Part shown: one piece after another, positions 20,374-29,683 of the stretch
Layout: each line of letters opens with the position of its first letter
Position numbering within the stretch: position 1 is the stretch's first letter
Source: JANXQG01 sp963709175
Lineage (GTDB): Bacteria > Planctomycetota > Planctomycetia > Pirellulales > Thermoguttaceae
DNA length: 64,000 bases
Direction of reading: 5' to 3'
Assembly (NCBI GenBank): GCA_963709175.1
Contig: CAVPVK010000011.1
Span: 186,001-250,000, forward strand
Translations under genes and position numbers: made by a program
The notes under the pieces: generated by a model
Databases searched by the model: none
The model's input: only the letters and a program-made list of their open reading frames with translations
Told to the model about the DNA's origin: nothing

Positions 20374-20715
20374 TCACTTCGTGCGGAGCCATTCGCCATA
20401 GCTGTGACTTCCGCCAAGCGAATTTCGGACCACAACGAGTACTGCAACCGCGAGGCACAGCCCGATTCCCGCCACTGGCGGCCACCTTCCTGCTACGACC
20501 ATCGCGGCCAAAGATGCCCCTACGTCGGCCCCGATGCCGGACCGCCAGGACGGGCGTCCGGCGCGTGCTTGTCCAACCTGGCATCGCTGACCTTGATGCA
20601 GGCGAAGACATACTTCTTTCGGTCGTAGGACTTCAGCCCGTCGTCGGCATCGCGGAGCGACTGGTAGAGGTAGTCGAATAGGATATTTTGCCATGGCCAT
20701 ACGGTTCTTCGACAT
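20374..20715 (-). CDS. Small membrane protein of uncertain reading frame
   Basis: A 113-codon frame begins three bases after the esterase stop and ends with a convincing membrane helix (VAGIGLCLAVAVLVVVRNSL) and a polar tail (GSHSYGEWLRTK). Its middle third is Arg/Pro-rich and looks out of frame. The alternative frame there reads WQNILFDYLYQSLRDADDGL and KSYDRKKYVFACIKVSDARL, which is far more protein-like. Two compensating indels, near 20690-20700 and 20540-20550, would restore one protein of about 110 residues. I do not recognise a family. Confidence 0.4.
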   Translation of the reverse strand: MSKNRMAMAKYPIRLPLPVAPRCRRRAEVLRPKEVCLRLHQGQRCQVGQARAGRPSWRSGIGADVGASLAAMVVAGRWPPVAGIGLCLAVAVLVVVRNSLGGSHSYGEWLRTK

Positions 20716-20718
20716 CTG

Positions 20719-21624
20719 TCAAAGCGCCGTTGCCGTTGTCGTGATCGTTTTTGATTTCGTTTCAAGCCCGCGCCACAGCCAGCGCAATGCATCCGGCAAG
20801 ATAGCCCCGCCATGCTTGCCGCCATGTTGGCCCGTGCCGCCCACGAACTTGTAATCATAATCCCTGAACTTCAAGGCCGCCGCCATTTCCTGGTTGGCTA
20901 GCCACCAATTGCCGTACTGATTGTCCAGGTCGTGGCTGCCGTCCTGGAGGAACACGCGGAGCGGCTTGTGGGACGTGGCGCGGATCAGGGACGGATAGAC
21001 GTGGCCGCCACGAATATTGGTGAAGCTGCCCACATGGCTGAGCACCTTGCGGAAGGCGTCCGGGCGCTGCCAGGCCACGGTGAAGGCGCAGATGCCTCCC
21101 GACGAGATGCCGCAGATCGCTCGCCGCTCGGGATCCTCGGTCAGCTTGTACCTTTTGCCGACCTCCGGCAGGATCTCTTCCAGCAGGAAGCGAGCGTACT
21201 GGTCGCTCAGAGTGTCGTACTCGAAGCTGCGGTTGCTGGCCTGCCAGCGATCACCGGGTGAATCGCTCCCCAGGTGGCCGGGATCGATGAAGATACCGAT
21301 GGTTACCGGCATCTCGCCCTTGTGGATGAGGTTGTCGAAGACCACCGGCACGCGGAAGTCGCCGTTCTCGCTGGCATAGGCGTGCCCGTCCTGGAAGACC
21401 ATCACGCAGGCCGGTGTCTTCCTGTCGTACTGGGAGGGCACATAGACGTAGTAATCCCGCGTCGTGCCTGGGAAGACCTTGCTGCGCCACACGTTCTTGG
21501 TGACGCTGCCCTTGGGCACGCTGTCGTGGCGCAACGAATCGGGGCCCAGCTTGTACTCTTCATCGCCAGCGCGGACTTGGGAGACGAAGAGCAGTGCCAT
21601 TGTGACAACGACAGCATGTTTCAT
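20719..21624 (-). CDS. Exported esterase of the Fes/feruloyl-esterase (esterase D-like) type
   Basis: A 301-residue alpha/beta hydrolase. A signal peptide (AVVVTMALLFVSQVRA) precedes a domain with TRDYYVYVPSQYD, CVMVFQDGHAY, the nucleophile elbow GISSGG and a C-terminal His context (GTGQHGGKHGG). This matches the putative-esterase family that includes enterochelin esterase and feruloyl esterases; planctomycete members often sit with polysaccharide-degrading enzymes. The substrate is not known. The short membrane protein gene follows after three bases. Confidence 0.85.
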   Translation of the reverse strand: MKHAVVVTMALLFVSQVRAGDEEYKLGPDSLRHDSVPKGSVTKNVWRSKVFPGTTRDYYVYVPSQYDRKTPACVMVFQDGHAYASENGDFRVPVVFDNLIHKGEMPVTIGIFIDPGHLGSDSPGDRWQASNRSFEYDTLSDQYARFLLEEILPEVGKRYKLTEDPERRAICGISSGGICAFTVAWQRPDAFRKVLSHVGSFTNIRGGHVYPSLIRATSHKPLRVFLQDGSHDLDNQYGNWWLANQEMAAALKFRDYDYKFVGGTGQHGGKHGGAILPDALRWLWRGLETKSKTITTTATAL

Positions 21625-22026
21625 CGGGGTTGGCCTTTCATCGGAAGCGCGACGGTTGGCAGATGAGACGTTTATGGCGCCAGGGCGCGTTGGATGGGAC
21701 CGTCCCAGTGGTCCTGCCGCACATCATGACTCTCCTTTTGTGCTGTGATCTTGATGTATCCATTGCGTTGGCCGTCAGTCTCCGACGCATTCGGCCAGTT
21801 TTCTGGTCCGGCTGAAAGCACTATCATCCCATGTCGCAAGGCAATACTCAAGTCCGGTTTGCATCCGGCCAGCGACCCCGACGGTGACGACCTGCAATAC
21901 AGGCCCTGACAAACGGCCAAGCGAACTGCCTCAACGGTTGTGGCAAACCGACCTTGCCTTTTTCGTTTTGGGCCAGTTTGGCCAAATCGTACGTCGAACC
22001 CACCCTCGAAGGGAGAGAAAGCGGCT
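21625..22026. other. Intergenic region between esterase and ABC permease genes
   Basis: About 400 bases lying upstream of the esterase gene and downstream of the permease gene. I see only short, unconvincing frames. It should contain the esterase promoter, but no clear -35/-10 pair stands out. Confidence 0.35.
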
Positions 22027-23717
22027 TTACGACCACACCCGCCACCTGCGGTGGAAGAGCCAGAGCATTGTGCCCAGGAGGAATGCGTCCAACGGGACGT
22101 AGAATGCCATGTACGCCGCTGCCGCGTGCCGCCACCAGAAGCCCGCCTGCGAGGCCTGATTGTGCACGTCGCCCAGCGTCACCGGCAGGCTGAAGGCGGC
22201 CGCCACGGGGCTGGCCGACGTTGACCATTGCAGCCAAGTGAACGGGCTGCTCCAGCCAGTGGCGACCTTTCCTGCCAACAAGGCGTCGTGCATCGCCGGC
22301 GAAAACTCCTGGACGAAGATCCAGGCCGCCACCGGCGCCGCGTAGAGCAGCATCAATATCACGTAGGTCGCCATCATGCTCACGCTCGTCCGCGAGAAAA
22401 TCACCGAGCAGAACATGGCCAGCGTCGTCGTCGTCAGGGCCGTGAGGACCACGATCACCAGGTAGCCGAGGATCGTCAGCGTGTCGCCACCAGTACGTCC
22501 AGGGCGGCAAGACCCAGACCAGCAGCAGCGGCCAGACGATGAACGCCGTCAGCACGCAGGAGACCCGCAGCCCGGAGATCAGCTTGCCCGTGAGGATCTG
22601 CCAGGGCGAGACCGTGGTCGTAAGCAGCAGCTCCAGCGTCTGCCGCTCGCGCTCGCTGGTCACGCTGCCGGCGGAGAAGACCGGGCCCACCAGCACGTTG
22701 AACAGCACGACGTAGCAGGTGTACCAGGGCGCCCAGGTGGGGCGGATGAAGAGGCAGACCGCCATCAGCGGAAGGGCCAGCAACATGCTCAATTGGATCA
22801 CCAGCCGCAGCATGAGCGTCCCCTGGCCGAAGAGCTCGCTCCGCATCTCCTTGTCGTAGATCGGGTTGATGCGATCGGCCATGAGATCGCTGCGCTTGGG
22901 CGGGGCGAAAAGCCAGTCGGGGAACTGGTCGCTGCGGATGACCATGCCCACCGCCATCTTCTGCTCCAGGTCGGGATCGACCACGTCCTTGGCCTCGGCG
23001 CCGACGTCGGGCGGGTGCAGCAGCCGGCGACTGGTCGTCCGCAGCAGTAGAAACGCCGCCACCAGGCAGCCGGCCGGCAAGATGCCGCCGATGAGCACCA
23101 GCTCCGCTTCCGGAGTGTCCTTGGTCGCCTGGTAGAGGAGGATCCCCACGAGGGCCAACGGCAGGATCACCAGGTAGGAAACGACCAGCGCGGCGATGGT
23201 GCGGGTGAAGTAGCTGCTGGCCGCGACGCAGATCATGCCGAACAGGGCCACCGAGGCCGCCATGCCGATGTAGGTCGCCAGCACTTCATAGGGCGACACG
23301 CCTCCCAGCGGCAGGCAGAGCATGACGATCGGCAGCGAGCAAAAGACCAGCACCGCCAGGTGGCACAATGCGGCCAGCAGTTTGCCCAGCACGATCGGCC
23401 CCGGGCCGCATGGGGCTGGCCAGCAGCATCTCGTAGGTCTGCCGTTCCTTTTCGCCGGTGATCGTGCCGGCGGCGAAGCTGGGCACCATCAGCGACAGCA
23501 GCACGAATTGGCCCGAGAAAGAACAGATTCGACCAGCCGCTGAGGCCTCTTCTTCGTTGCCGACTGCTGAGGTCGAGCCGTGGGTCTTGCTGGGCCACGC
23601 CGCATAGACGACCACGCCCAAGAGGCCGACGTAGACCAGCAGCAGCACGAAGGCCCGCGTCATGCGGAGGTTGACCAGCAGTTCGCGCTGGAGAACGGGG
23701 TTTTCAATGAGGAACAT
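22027..23717 (-). CDS. ABC-2 type transporter permease, two frameshifts
   Basis: Three frames join into one membrane protein of about 560 residues. The first part starts MFLIENPVLQRELLVNLRMT and includes GEKERQTYEMLLASPM. The second continues LGKLLAALCHLAVLVFCSLP through two more helices, a cytoplasmic loop and a second SERERQTLELLLTTTVSPWQ motif. The third holds four more helices (TLAMFCSVIFSRTSVSMMAT, then ILMLLYAAPVAAWIF). Breaks lie near 23395-23405 and 22475-22490. The two copies of the ERQTxELLL motif suggest a fused or duplicated GldF/NosY-like permease. It is downstream of the ATPase gene in the same direction. Confidence 0.78.
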
Positions 23718-23808
23718 TGTCGAAACGACCTCTCACCTGCTACATTGGCCCGCAAACACGCCAGCGGTTTTATCGGCGATCTCCGCTGCCGCCGCCACCT
23801 GCCCTTTC

Positions 23809-24738
23809 TCACGCCACCGCGCCCTTGGTAACCATCATGAACACGTCTTCCAGCGTCGGCTCCTTCTCGGCAAAGGAGCTCATCCGCACCCCGGCCGCCA
23901 CGAGCTGCTCCAGCAGGCCGGCAATCTGGTGCGTCGTCGGCCGCCATCTCCACGGTGACGTGGTGGTTCTCGATCTGCACGTCGCGGGTCTCGGGCATGC
24001 TGCGGATGATCGCCAGGCCGGCCTCCATATTCTCCAGGAACGTGATCCGCACCGATGCGGTTGCCGCGGATGCGGCGATAGACATCCTCGATCGGGCCCG
24101 TGCATCAAGAGCTTGCCGCGCTCGATGATGCCGATCGAAGTGCAGCAATCGGCCAGCTCGGTGAGGATGTGGCTGGAGATGAGGATCGTCTTGCCCATCC
24201 GCCGCAGCTCTTTGAAGAGGGCCTTGACCTCGATCCGCGCCGGGGATCCAGGCCGCTGGTCGGCTCGTCGAGGATCAGCACGGGCGGGTCGTGGACCAGC
24301 GTCTTGGCCAGGCAGAGCCGCTGCTTCATGCCCCGCGACAGGCCGTTGACGAAGGCGTCGCGCTTGCCGGTCAGGTCCAACAGCTCCATCACGTCGTTGA
24401 TGACCTGCCGTCGGCGGGCGCGGGGAAGCTGGTAGGCCACGGCGAAAAAATCCAGAAACTCCCAGACTTTCATGCCGTCGTAGACGCCGAAGCTGTCGGG
24501 CATGTAGCCCACGCTGCGGCGGACGGCCAGGGGGTCCTTGCTGACGCGATGGCCATTGACGATCCCTTCGCCGCTGGTGGCCTTCAGCAGCGTGGCGAGG
24601 AAGCGGATGGTCGTGCTCTTGCCGGCGCCGTTGGGTCCGATGAAGCCAAACATCTCGCCGGCCTCGATCTTCGAGATTCAAGTGATCGACGGCCAGCAGG
24701 TCGTCGTAACGCTTGGTGAAGTTAATCAGTTCGATCAT
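23809..24738 (-). CDS. ABC transporter ATP-binding protein (GldA-like), several frameshifts
   Basis: The pieces add up to a typical ABC-2 ATPase of about 310 residues: MIELINFTKRYDDLLAVDHL, Walker A GPNGAGKST, signature LSRGMKQRLCLAKTL, Walker B VLILDEPTSGLDP, and the H-loop ILISSHILTELADCC. A C-terminal extension (THQIAGLLEQLVAAGVRMSS, FAEKEPTLEDVFMMVTKG) follows. The frame changes about five times (near 24672, 24243, 24094, 24058 and 23935), each by one base, with the protein otherwise intact. This suggests sequence errors. It should energise the neighbouring permease. Confidence 0.8.
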   Translation of the reverse strand: MIELINFTKRYDDLLAVDHLNLEDRGRRDVWLHRTQRRRQEHDHPLPRHAAEGHQRRRDRQWPSRQQGPPGRPPQRGLHARQLRRLRRHESLGVSGFFRRGLPASPRPPTAGHQRRDGAVGPDRQARRLRQRPVAGHEAAALPGQDAGPRPARADPRRADQRPGSPARIEVKALFKELRRMGKTILISSHILTELADCCTSIGIIERGKLLMHGPDRGCLSPHPRQPHRCGSRSWRIWRPAWRSSAACPRPATCRSRTTTSPWRWRPTTHQIAGLLEQLVAAGVRMSSFAEKEPTLEDVFMMVTKGAVA

Positions 24739-24782
24739 CGCAAGGCCAGGCAGGTGGGACGAAGGATCAAGGACAAAGGGAA

Positions 24783-24814
24783 TCTCAAATCTCAAACCTC
24801 AAATTGGAAATCTC
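24783..24814. repeat. Copy of the AATCTCAAATC intergenic repeat
   Basis: A short run of related words (AATCTCAAATCTC, CAAACCTCAAATTGG, AAATCTCG) between two genes of the ABC operon. The word set resembles the repeats at 5716 and 53500. Confidence 0.35.
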
Positions 24815-24827
24815 GTTACCGTTTACT

Positions 24828-27513
24828 TCATGGCTCCGCGGGATCTTCGGTCTCAGGAGTTGCGTCGACAGAATGGCGATTCCCGCCGCTGGGGTCGACG
24901 TTCCCCTCGATCGTATCCGCTACCGGATCGGGCAGCTCTCCGGCCTTGAGATGGGCGATCAGCAGGGCCGCTTGCCGCGTCTGCTGCCTTTCGGGCGTGA
25001 TTGCCAGACCGGGAACCTCATCGGCGACCCTCGCCACCAGGCAAATCTCGTCGGATCGCAACTCCAGATTGTGCAGAGCGATTTTCGCAATGCCACCCGC
25101 ACTCAGTTTACCGCTGGGTTGCCAGCGCCGAGTCGCCTTGTCGCTTATCGGAACTGTCCGGTTCACTGCCGACAGATCTTGCGGGACGGAATCCGTTCCG
25201 GACAAATCGTCTTGCGGGGCGGTCCCGGAGCCCTCCGCCGGATTCGGCTCTCCGTCGGGCAGCAAGACTCGGCTTTCGGGAACGGCAGGACCACGACGGC
25301 GCCGACGATCGTCCACCGCCTTCTCTCGGCGATCAAAGTTCAGGATCGCGGTCGCGCCGGGATCGAGATGGGGGATCTCCTCCGCTAGCTCGACGCCGGA
25401 CTCTCCGCCGCGAACTGCCTGGCACTCGTCTAACGGATGCTTCGTGCCGTTGGTCACGCGGAGATTTCCGTCGCTGTCTTTATGCAACGTGACAGCGCTG
25501 TCGAATTCGGCCATCTCTTCGCAATGCATGTAATTGACGGCGTTGGAAGCGACGCGGAAACCGCTCAGTCGCGTGTCGTCGCCGCGCCGGCAAACCAATT
25601 CGCCGATGGAACCAAAGATACTGGCAGGTCCCTTATAGGCATCCGGCTTATCGTCCCCGGGGAACGGCAAGATCTGCCCGGCCGGATCGTCCAGGTGGAA
25701 TTCGTACCGCGTGGCCAGCGACGTATACAACGCCGTGTAACGGGTCACGTGCGCCCGCGAATAGCCGGGCTGCATCTCGATCACGGCGATCTCATTCCGC
25801 GATCGGGCGAAGCCGATATTGAGTTGGGCCAAGTGGATCACCAGGATGGTGCAGCCGATCGCGACCAGCGGAGCCGCGATCCACGCCCACTCGACGCGGC
25901 CCAGAAGTCGGAAGATCAGCCAATTAACGGGCACCAGAACGCACAGGTAGCCGACCACAACCCAAACGATGAAGCTCCGCTCCGGGACAGAAATGCCAGA
26001 GGCGTCTCGCAACGCTTCCCGCGCCTTCTGGGCGACAGGGCTGTAGTCGTTCCAAGCGCCCAGCCCGGGGGCTGGGACCCCGCTGTAGGGACTGGAATCG
26101 TCGTCATCGGGCAACGGCTGGCTATACGAGCCGTAGTTCGCTGGGACCTGAGGAACCGTCCGCGAATCAACAACGCGCGTCATGTCAGTAGCGTACTGCT
26201 GGAACCCGACTCCCGTATCGCGAACAAAGTAGCGCACGGCAGTCATCCGCGCGGCGTCATGGGGAGAGGCCGAGTCTTTGTCGTCGAGCCAGGCGAAACG
26301 CTGCTCGTCACTGTTTTTGTCAATCCAAAACCTGCGTGCCGGCCGCCGCAGCAGGCAGGCGTTGAAGAAGCAATCGAAACCGGACCAACTGGTCAACTCG
26401 ATGCCGCTGAGGCGAAAGGCGGTAGCCACAATCCGCCCGCGGCCAACCTTCCGCTCCACAACCAGGTGTTCGCCGGTGGAGCGAAGGTCGGTGGCGTCTT
26501 GGCTCAGCTTCAGTGTGGCCCCGGTCCAAGGTTTGGTGGGCCGTGGGGGAAGGCCGTGCTGGCCCGCCCAATACTGTAGTTCCGTCAAATCTCGTGCCGA
26601 GAACGTTCGCGACTTCTCCACCGTGGCCGGCAAGTACGGCCCGAGAAAGCTGTTGCGGAGCCGTTCCAGGGAATCGGGACCGCTGAGAATGATCTGCCCT
26701 CCCCAGTGGAGCCAATCGATCAGGGCCTGTTGTTGCTCGGCGTCGCATAAGACGGGATCAAAGTCGTCCCAGAGCAGATAGGCGATGCTCGTCCAGTACA
26801 AGGCGTTGGAGGGCAGACCCGGCCGCCGCGCCCGGCATAAAGACAACCTCATAGTATTTCGCGCCCGGGTCGCCGGAGCGCTTGGGACCTTGGATCGAGG
26901 CCTTCTTATTGAGATATTCGTAACGGCCCGCCGCATTGGAGAGGACAACGAAGAAATAGCGATACGACGGCATGGCCGTAAACCCCACGCTATTTTGCAG
27001 CACCACAGCGCCCCCGCCGGCCGACAGCTTGAGGCTCACCATTTTGGCCCCGTGGGATAGCGGAATCCAGGTCGCCGATTCCAGCGACTTTGCCTGTTCC
27101 TTGGCCAGCACAGCGGGACGCTCCGTAGCAATCTGGTACGGAACGGCAAGCAGCGGCACCGGCCGCTGCGCAGAGTCAACGACCTCCGTTTGCAACTCGC
27201 CCTGAAAGTCGCCGCGGTTGGACGCCACGTCGGTCCAAACCTGGCTGACCCAGTGGCCCGGCTTGCAATAACCGGCGCGGTCCTTCCCGGCGGGCATAAA
27301 GGCGACCGCGTGGCCCTCGAAGGGGTCTTTTTCCTTCTTCTTCTTTTCGGCGGCCGCCTGCTTTTCTTTTTCGCGATCTTCGGGCGTCTTGTTGCATCCG
27401 CTGCAACCGTTGAGGCAGAGCATCATTGCCAGCGCCCACCAGGCCAGCGCGGAAGGAAGCGGCTTCACCCCGCCGTGGCGCTGTCCCGCACCGTCCGTAT
27501 AGACTGCCATCAC
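24828..27513 (-). CDS. Large membrane protein of the ABC operon with a glutamine-amidotransferase-like domain, one frameshift
   Basis: Two frames give about 890 residues. The start at 27513 (GTG) or 27510 (ATG) follows GGAGG. The N-terminus has a hydrophobic segment ending LCLNGCSGC (lipobox-like) and a Lys/Glu-rich stretch. The middle part (LLWDDFDPVLCDAEQQQALI, DWLHWGGQIILSGPDSL) resembles the class I amidotransferase-like domain of uncharacterised planctomycete membrane proteins. Two membrane helices (FIVWVVVGYLCVLVPVNWLI, then WIAAPLVAIGCTILVIHLAQ) precede a C-terminal domain. The frame breaks near 26825-26830 after KYYEVVFMPG. It is the first gene of an operon with the ATPase and permease, an arrangement like Gld-type ABC systems; the exported substrate is unknown. 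Confidence 0.72.
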
Positions 27514-27520
27514 ACGATCC

Positions 27521-27544
27521 TCCGATACCCTCTAGTGTATCGGA
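27521..27544 (-). promoter_or_regulatory. Hairpin abutting the ribosome binding site of the ABC-operon leader gene
   Basis: TCCGATAC (27521-27528) pairs perfectly with GTATCGGA (27537-27544) around an 8-base loop. On the minus strand the 3' arm ends inside the GGAGG Shine-Dalgarno sequence of the downstream gene. Folding could limit ribosome access; this is inference from position only. Confidence 0.4.
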
Positions 27545-27614
27545 TCGTGGGCGGCAAGCAACCTCGGGTGTGAAGCAGCCTTGGGTGTGAATCGATTTAT
27601 CGCCGCAAAGCCCA

Positions 27615-28769
27615 TCACACTTCCGCCTTCTGCACGGTGAAGCGTTCCAGCACCGCAGCGTCGGGCACAACGCCCAACCCTGGCTCCGACGGCAAGGCAA
27701 TGCGCATGCGGCCGTCGCCGGCCGCGCGGAGCGGGCGCAGCGGCTCGGCCAAATCGACGGCCAGTTCAGCGTCCACCGGAAAGAAATCGGCCGGATAGGC
27801 GGAGTTCATAGAGGCGGCCAGGCAAAGGTCGGCGCGGGCGCCAATTGGGCTTTGCGCCGCTGCGCCGCCCCAACAAGTTACCTCGGCAGCCTGGCAGGCC
27901 TCAAGGACCGCCAGCGCCGTGGTCAGCCCCCCTACCCTGCCTGCCTTGAGGTTTACGTAGCGGCAGCTCTTCAAGTCGAGGGCCATTTCGGCGTGCAGCA
28001 GCGCGGCGATGCTCTCGTCCAAGCAAACCGGCGTCCGCAGCGATTCCTGGAGCATGGCATGGGCCACGAAGTCCTCGGGCGCTAGCGGTTGCTCGACCAT
28101 TGCGAGGGCAAAATCGTCGAAGCGGTAGAGCAGCTCCGTATGATTCAGGCTCAACGCCCCTTCGCAGTCGATATGAAAAATGCCTTCGGGAAACTCCTGC
28201 CGCACGCTGCGAAGCATTTCCAGGGCCCAGCCGGGTCGGATCTTGAGCTTGATGCGGCGGAAGCCCGCCGTGATAGCGGCGGCGATCGCGGCCATAAATG
28301 CCTCGGGCGAATCCATGCGATCGAAGCACGGCCCAACCTCCACACCTCGGCTCCCGTTGCCCTCGGGGAGCGGAGCGGGCGGCGAAGGCAGCGCGGCGGT
28401 GAGCAACTCATGCAACGGCCGCTCTTGCATTCGCGCGGACAGGTCCCACCAGGCGATGTCGATGGCCGCTTTGGCATGCTGATTGCCACGGAAAGGCGAC
28501 AGCCTGTCGGCCAGCCTATTGCCCGAGTCGATGTCCGTCTTGACGACCATCGGGGCAAGCCAATCCCGAAGCACAACGAAGGCCCCGGCGGCCAATTCGC
28601 CGCCGGCCAACGGCGCATTGCCCGGCGCCGCCTCGCCCCAGCCGACCGCCCCGCCGCTGACAAGTTTCACCAGCACGGTTTCCAGGGTATCGCAGGCGCG
28701 GCCGGCAAGGATCTTCGGGGCCTTGCGGGGCAGGGCGATATGGTAGAGGGAAAGAGAGTCGATGTGCAT
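27615..28769 (-). CDS. Enolase-superfamily enzyme (o-succinylbenzoate synthase / muconate-lactonizing-like)
   Basis: A 384-residue member of the mandelate racemase/muconate lactonizing group. It shows the catalytic KxK (RIKLKIRP), metal ligands in HIDCEG, MVEQP and CLDES, and the C-terminal catalytic lysine in VNLKAGRVGG. This pattern suits o-succinylbenzoate synthase, N-acylamino acid racemase or dipeptide epimerase; no menaquinone genes are nearby, so the reaction is left open. An odd Pro-rich insert (PSPPAPLPEGN) at about residues 128-138 is encoded by a repeat-like segment at 28348-28395. Confidence 0.82.
   Translation of the reverse strand: MHIDSLSLYHIALPRKAPKILAGRACDTLETVLVKLVSGGAVGWGEAAPGNAPLAGGELAAGAFVVLRDWLAPMVVKTDIDSGNRLADRLSPFRGNQHAKAAIDIAWWDLSARMQERPLHELLTAALPSPPAPLPEGNGSRGVEVGPCFDRMDSPEAFMAAIAAAITAGFRRIKLKIRPGWALEMLRSVRQEFPEGIFHIDCEGALSLNHTELLYRFDDFALAMVEQPLAPEDFVAHAMLQESLRTPVCLDESIAALLHAEMALDLKSCRYVNLKAGRVGGLTTALAVLEACQAAEVTCWGGAAAQSPIGARADLCLAASMNSAYPADFFPVDAELAVDLAEPLRPLRAAGDGRMRIALPSEPGLGVVPDAAVLERFTVQKAEV
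28348..28395. repeat. Palindrome-like repeat inserted in frame in the enolase-superfamily gene
   Basis: The segment around TTGCCCTCGGGGAGCGG resembles the CCCTCGGGGAG-type repeats found between genes of many GC-rich bacteria. It encodes PSPPAPLPEGNG inside the enzyme, at a point where relatives have a short loop. The insertion keeps the frame. Confidence 0.45.
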
Positions 28770-28778
28770 AGCGTGCTA

Positions 28779-29552
28779 TCAAGTCGCGGGCTTCGCCAGC
28801 ACCTTCTCCATCGGTTCATTTCCCGTGTATTGCGGCTGGCGGTCGCCGAGTGGCTTGATGCGGATGTTGCGGAACCAGACGGGCGCGCCGCCGTAGTTCT
28901 GCAACTGGAGGAAACCTTCTCGCGGCATGGCGCCGATGGCGTAGGGGAATTTATTGTGGTGGCCGTCGGGGTTCCTGCCCGCCGTCGTCCAGCGGTCGAG
29001 ATCGGCCGTGACAATCGCTTTGCCGTTCATTTCCACGCGGACCAGGGCCTTGTCGACAGTAATGCGGAAGTGGTTCCATTGGCCGACGGGGCGGTTGGCG
29101 TCGGCCGCTGGCGGCACCAGGTCGTAGAGGGCGCCGTTGGCGTTCATGGCATTCCAGGGCACGTTGTAATCGCCGTTGTCGAGGATCTGCACTTCCATGC
29201 CCGTCTCGACCGGCCGCTTGGTGTCGTGGACCCGCACGAAGACGCCGCTGTTGGCCTTGGCCTTGGCGCCGACCTTGAAATCGGCTTCGACGACGAAGTC
29301 ACAGTAGCGGCGGCGGCTGCTGACGTAAGGCCCCGCCTTGGCCGGATGCAGCTCGCCTCGGGCGTTGACGGCCCAAACGTCCTGGCTGGGCGATACGTTC
29401 CAGGCGTCGAGGCCCTTGCCATCGAAGAGGATTTCCCAGCCGTCCTTGTCCAGTCGCGGCCGGTAGTCGCCGCCGGTCTTGGTTGCGGCCGCCGAGACGG
29501 CGGCAATCAAGAGGAAGCTACACAACATGCCGGTGAAGAAGGTCGTTTTCAT
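28779..29552 (-). CDS. Exported DUF1080 (3-keto-disaccharide hydrolase-like) protein
   Basis: A 257-residue protein with a signal peptide (FFTGMLCSFLLIAAVSAAA) and one DUF1080 domain: WEILFDGKGLDAWN near the start, then FVVEADFKVGAKAKANSGVF, a GMEVQILDNG motif, and the C-terminal VWFRNIRIKPL. The fold is concanavalin-like; planctomycetes encode many copies and some members cleave 3-keto sugars. The start is the ATG at 29552 that begins the signal peptide. It lies nine bases upstream of the enolase-superfamily gene in the same direction. Confidence 0.9.
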   Translation of the reverse strand: MKTTFFTGMLCSFLLIAAVSAAATKTGGDYRPRLDKDGWEILFDGKGLDAWNVSPSQDVWAVNARGELHPAKAGPYVSSRRRYCDFVVEADFKVGAKAKANSGVFVRVHDTKRPVETGMEVQILDNGDYNVPWNAMNANGALYDLVPPAADANRPVGQWNHFRITVDKALVRVEMNGKAIVTADLDRWTTAGRNPDGHHNKFPYAIGAMPREGFLQLQNYGGAPVWFRNIRIKPLGDRQPQYTGNEPMEKVLAKPAT

Positions 29553-29683
29553 GAGCGTATACTCGATGGAAAGAGGAATGAGAGCCCTTCGGCGGCTTGC
29601 CCAAACGGGGCCTGGCCTGATGGTGCTGCCATGAGTTTGGTTGGCCGCCCCGGAAAAGTCAAGTCGGCAAGGCAGGAAGAAAA

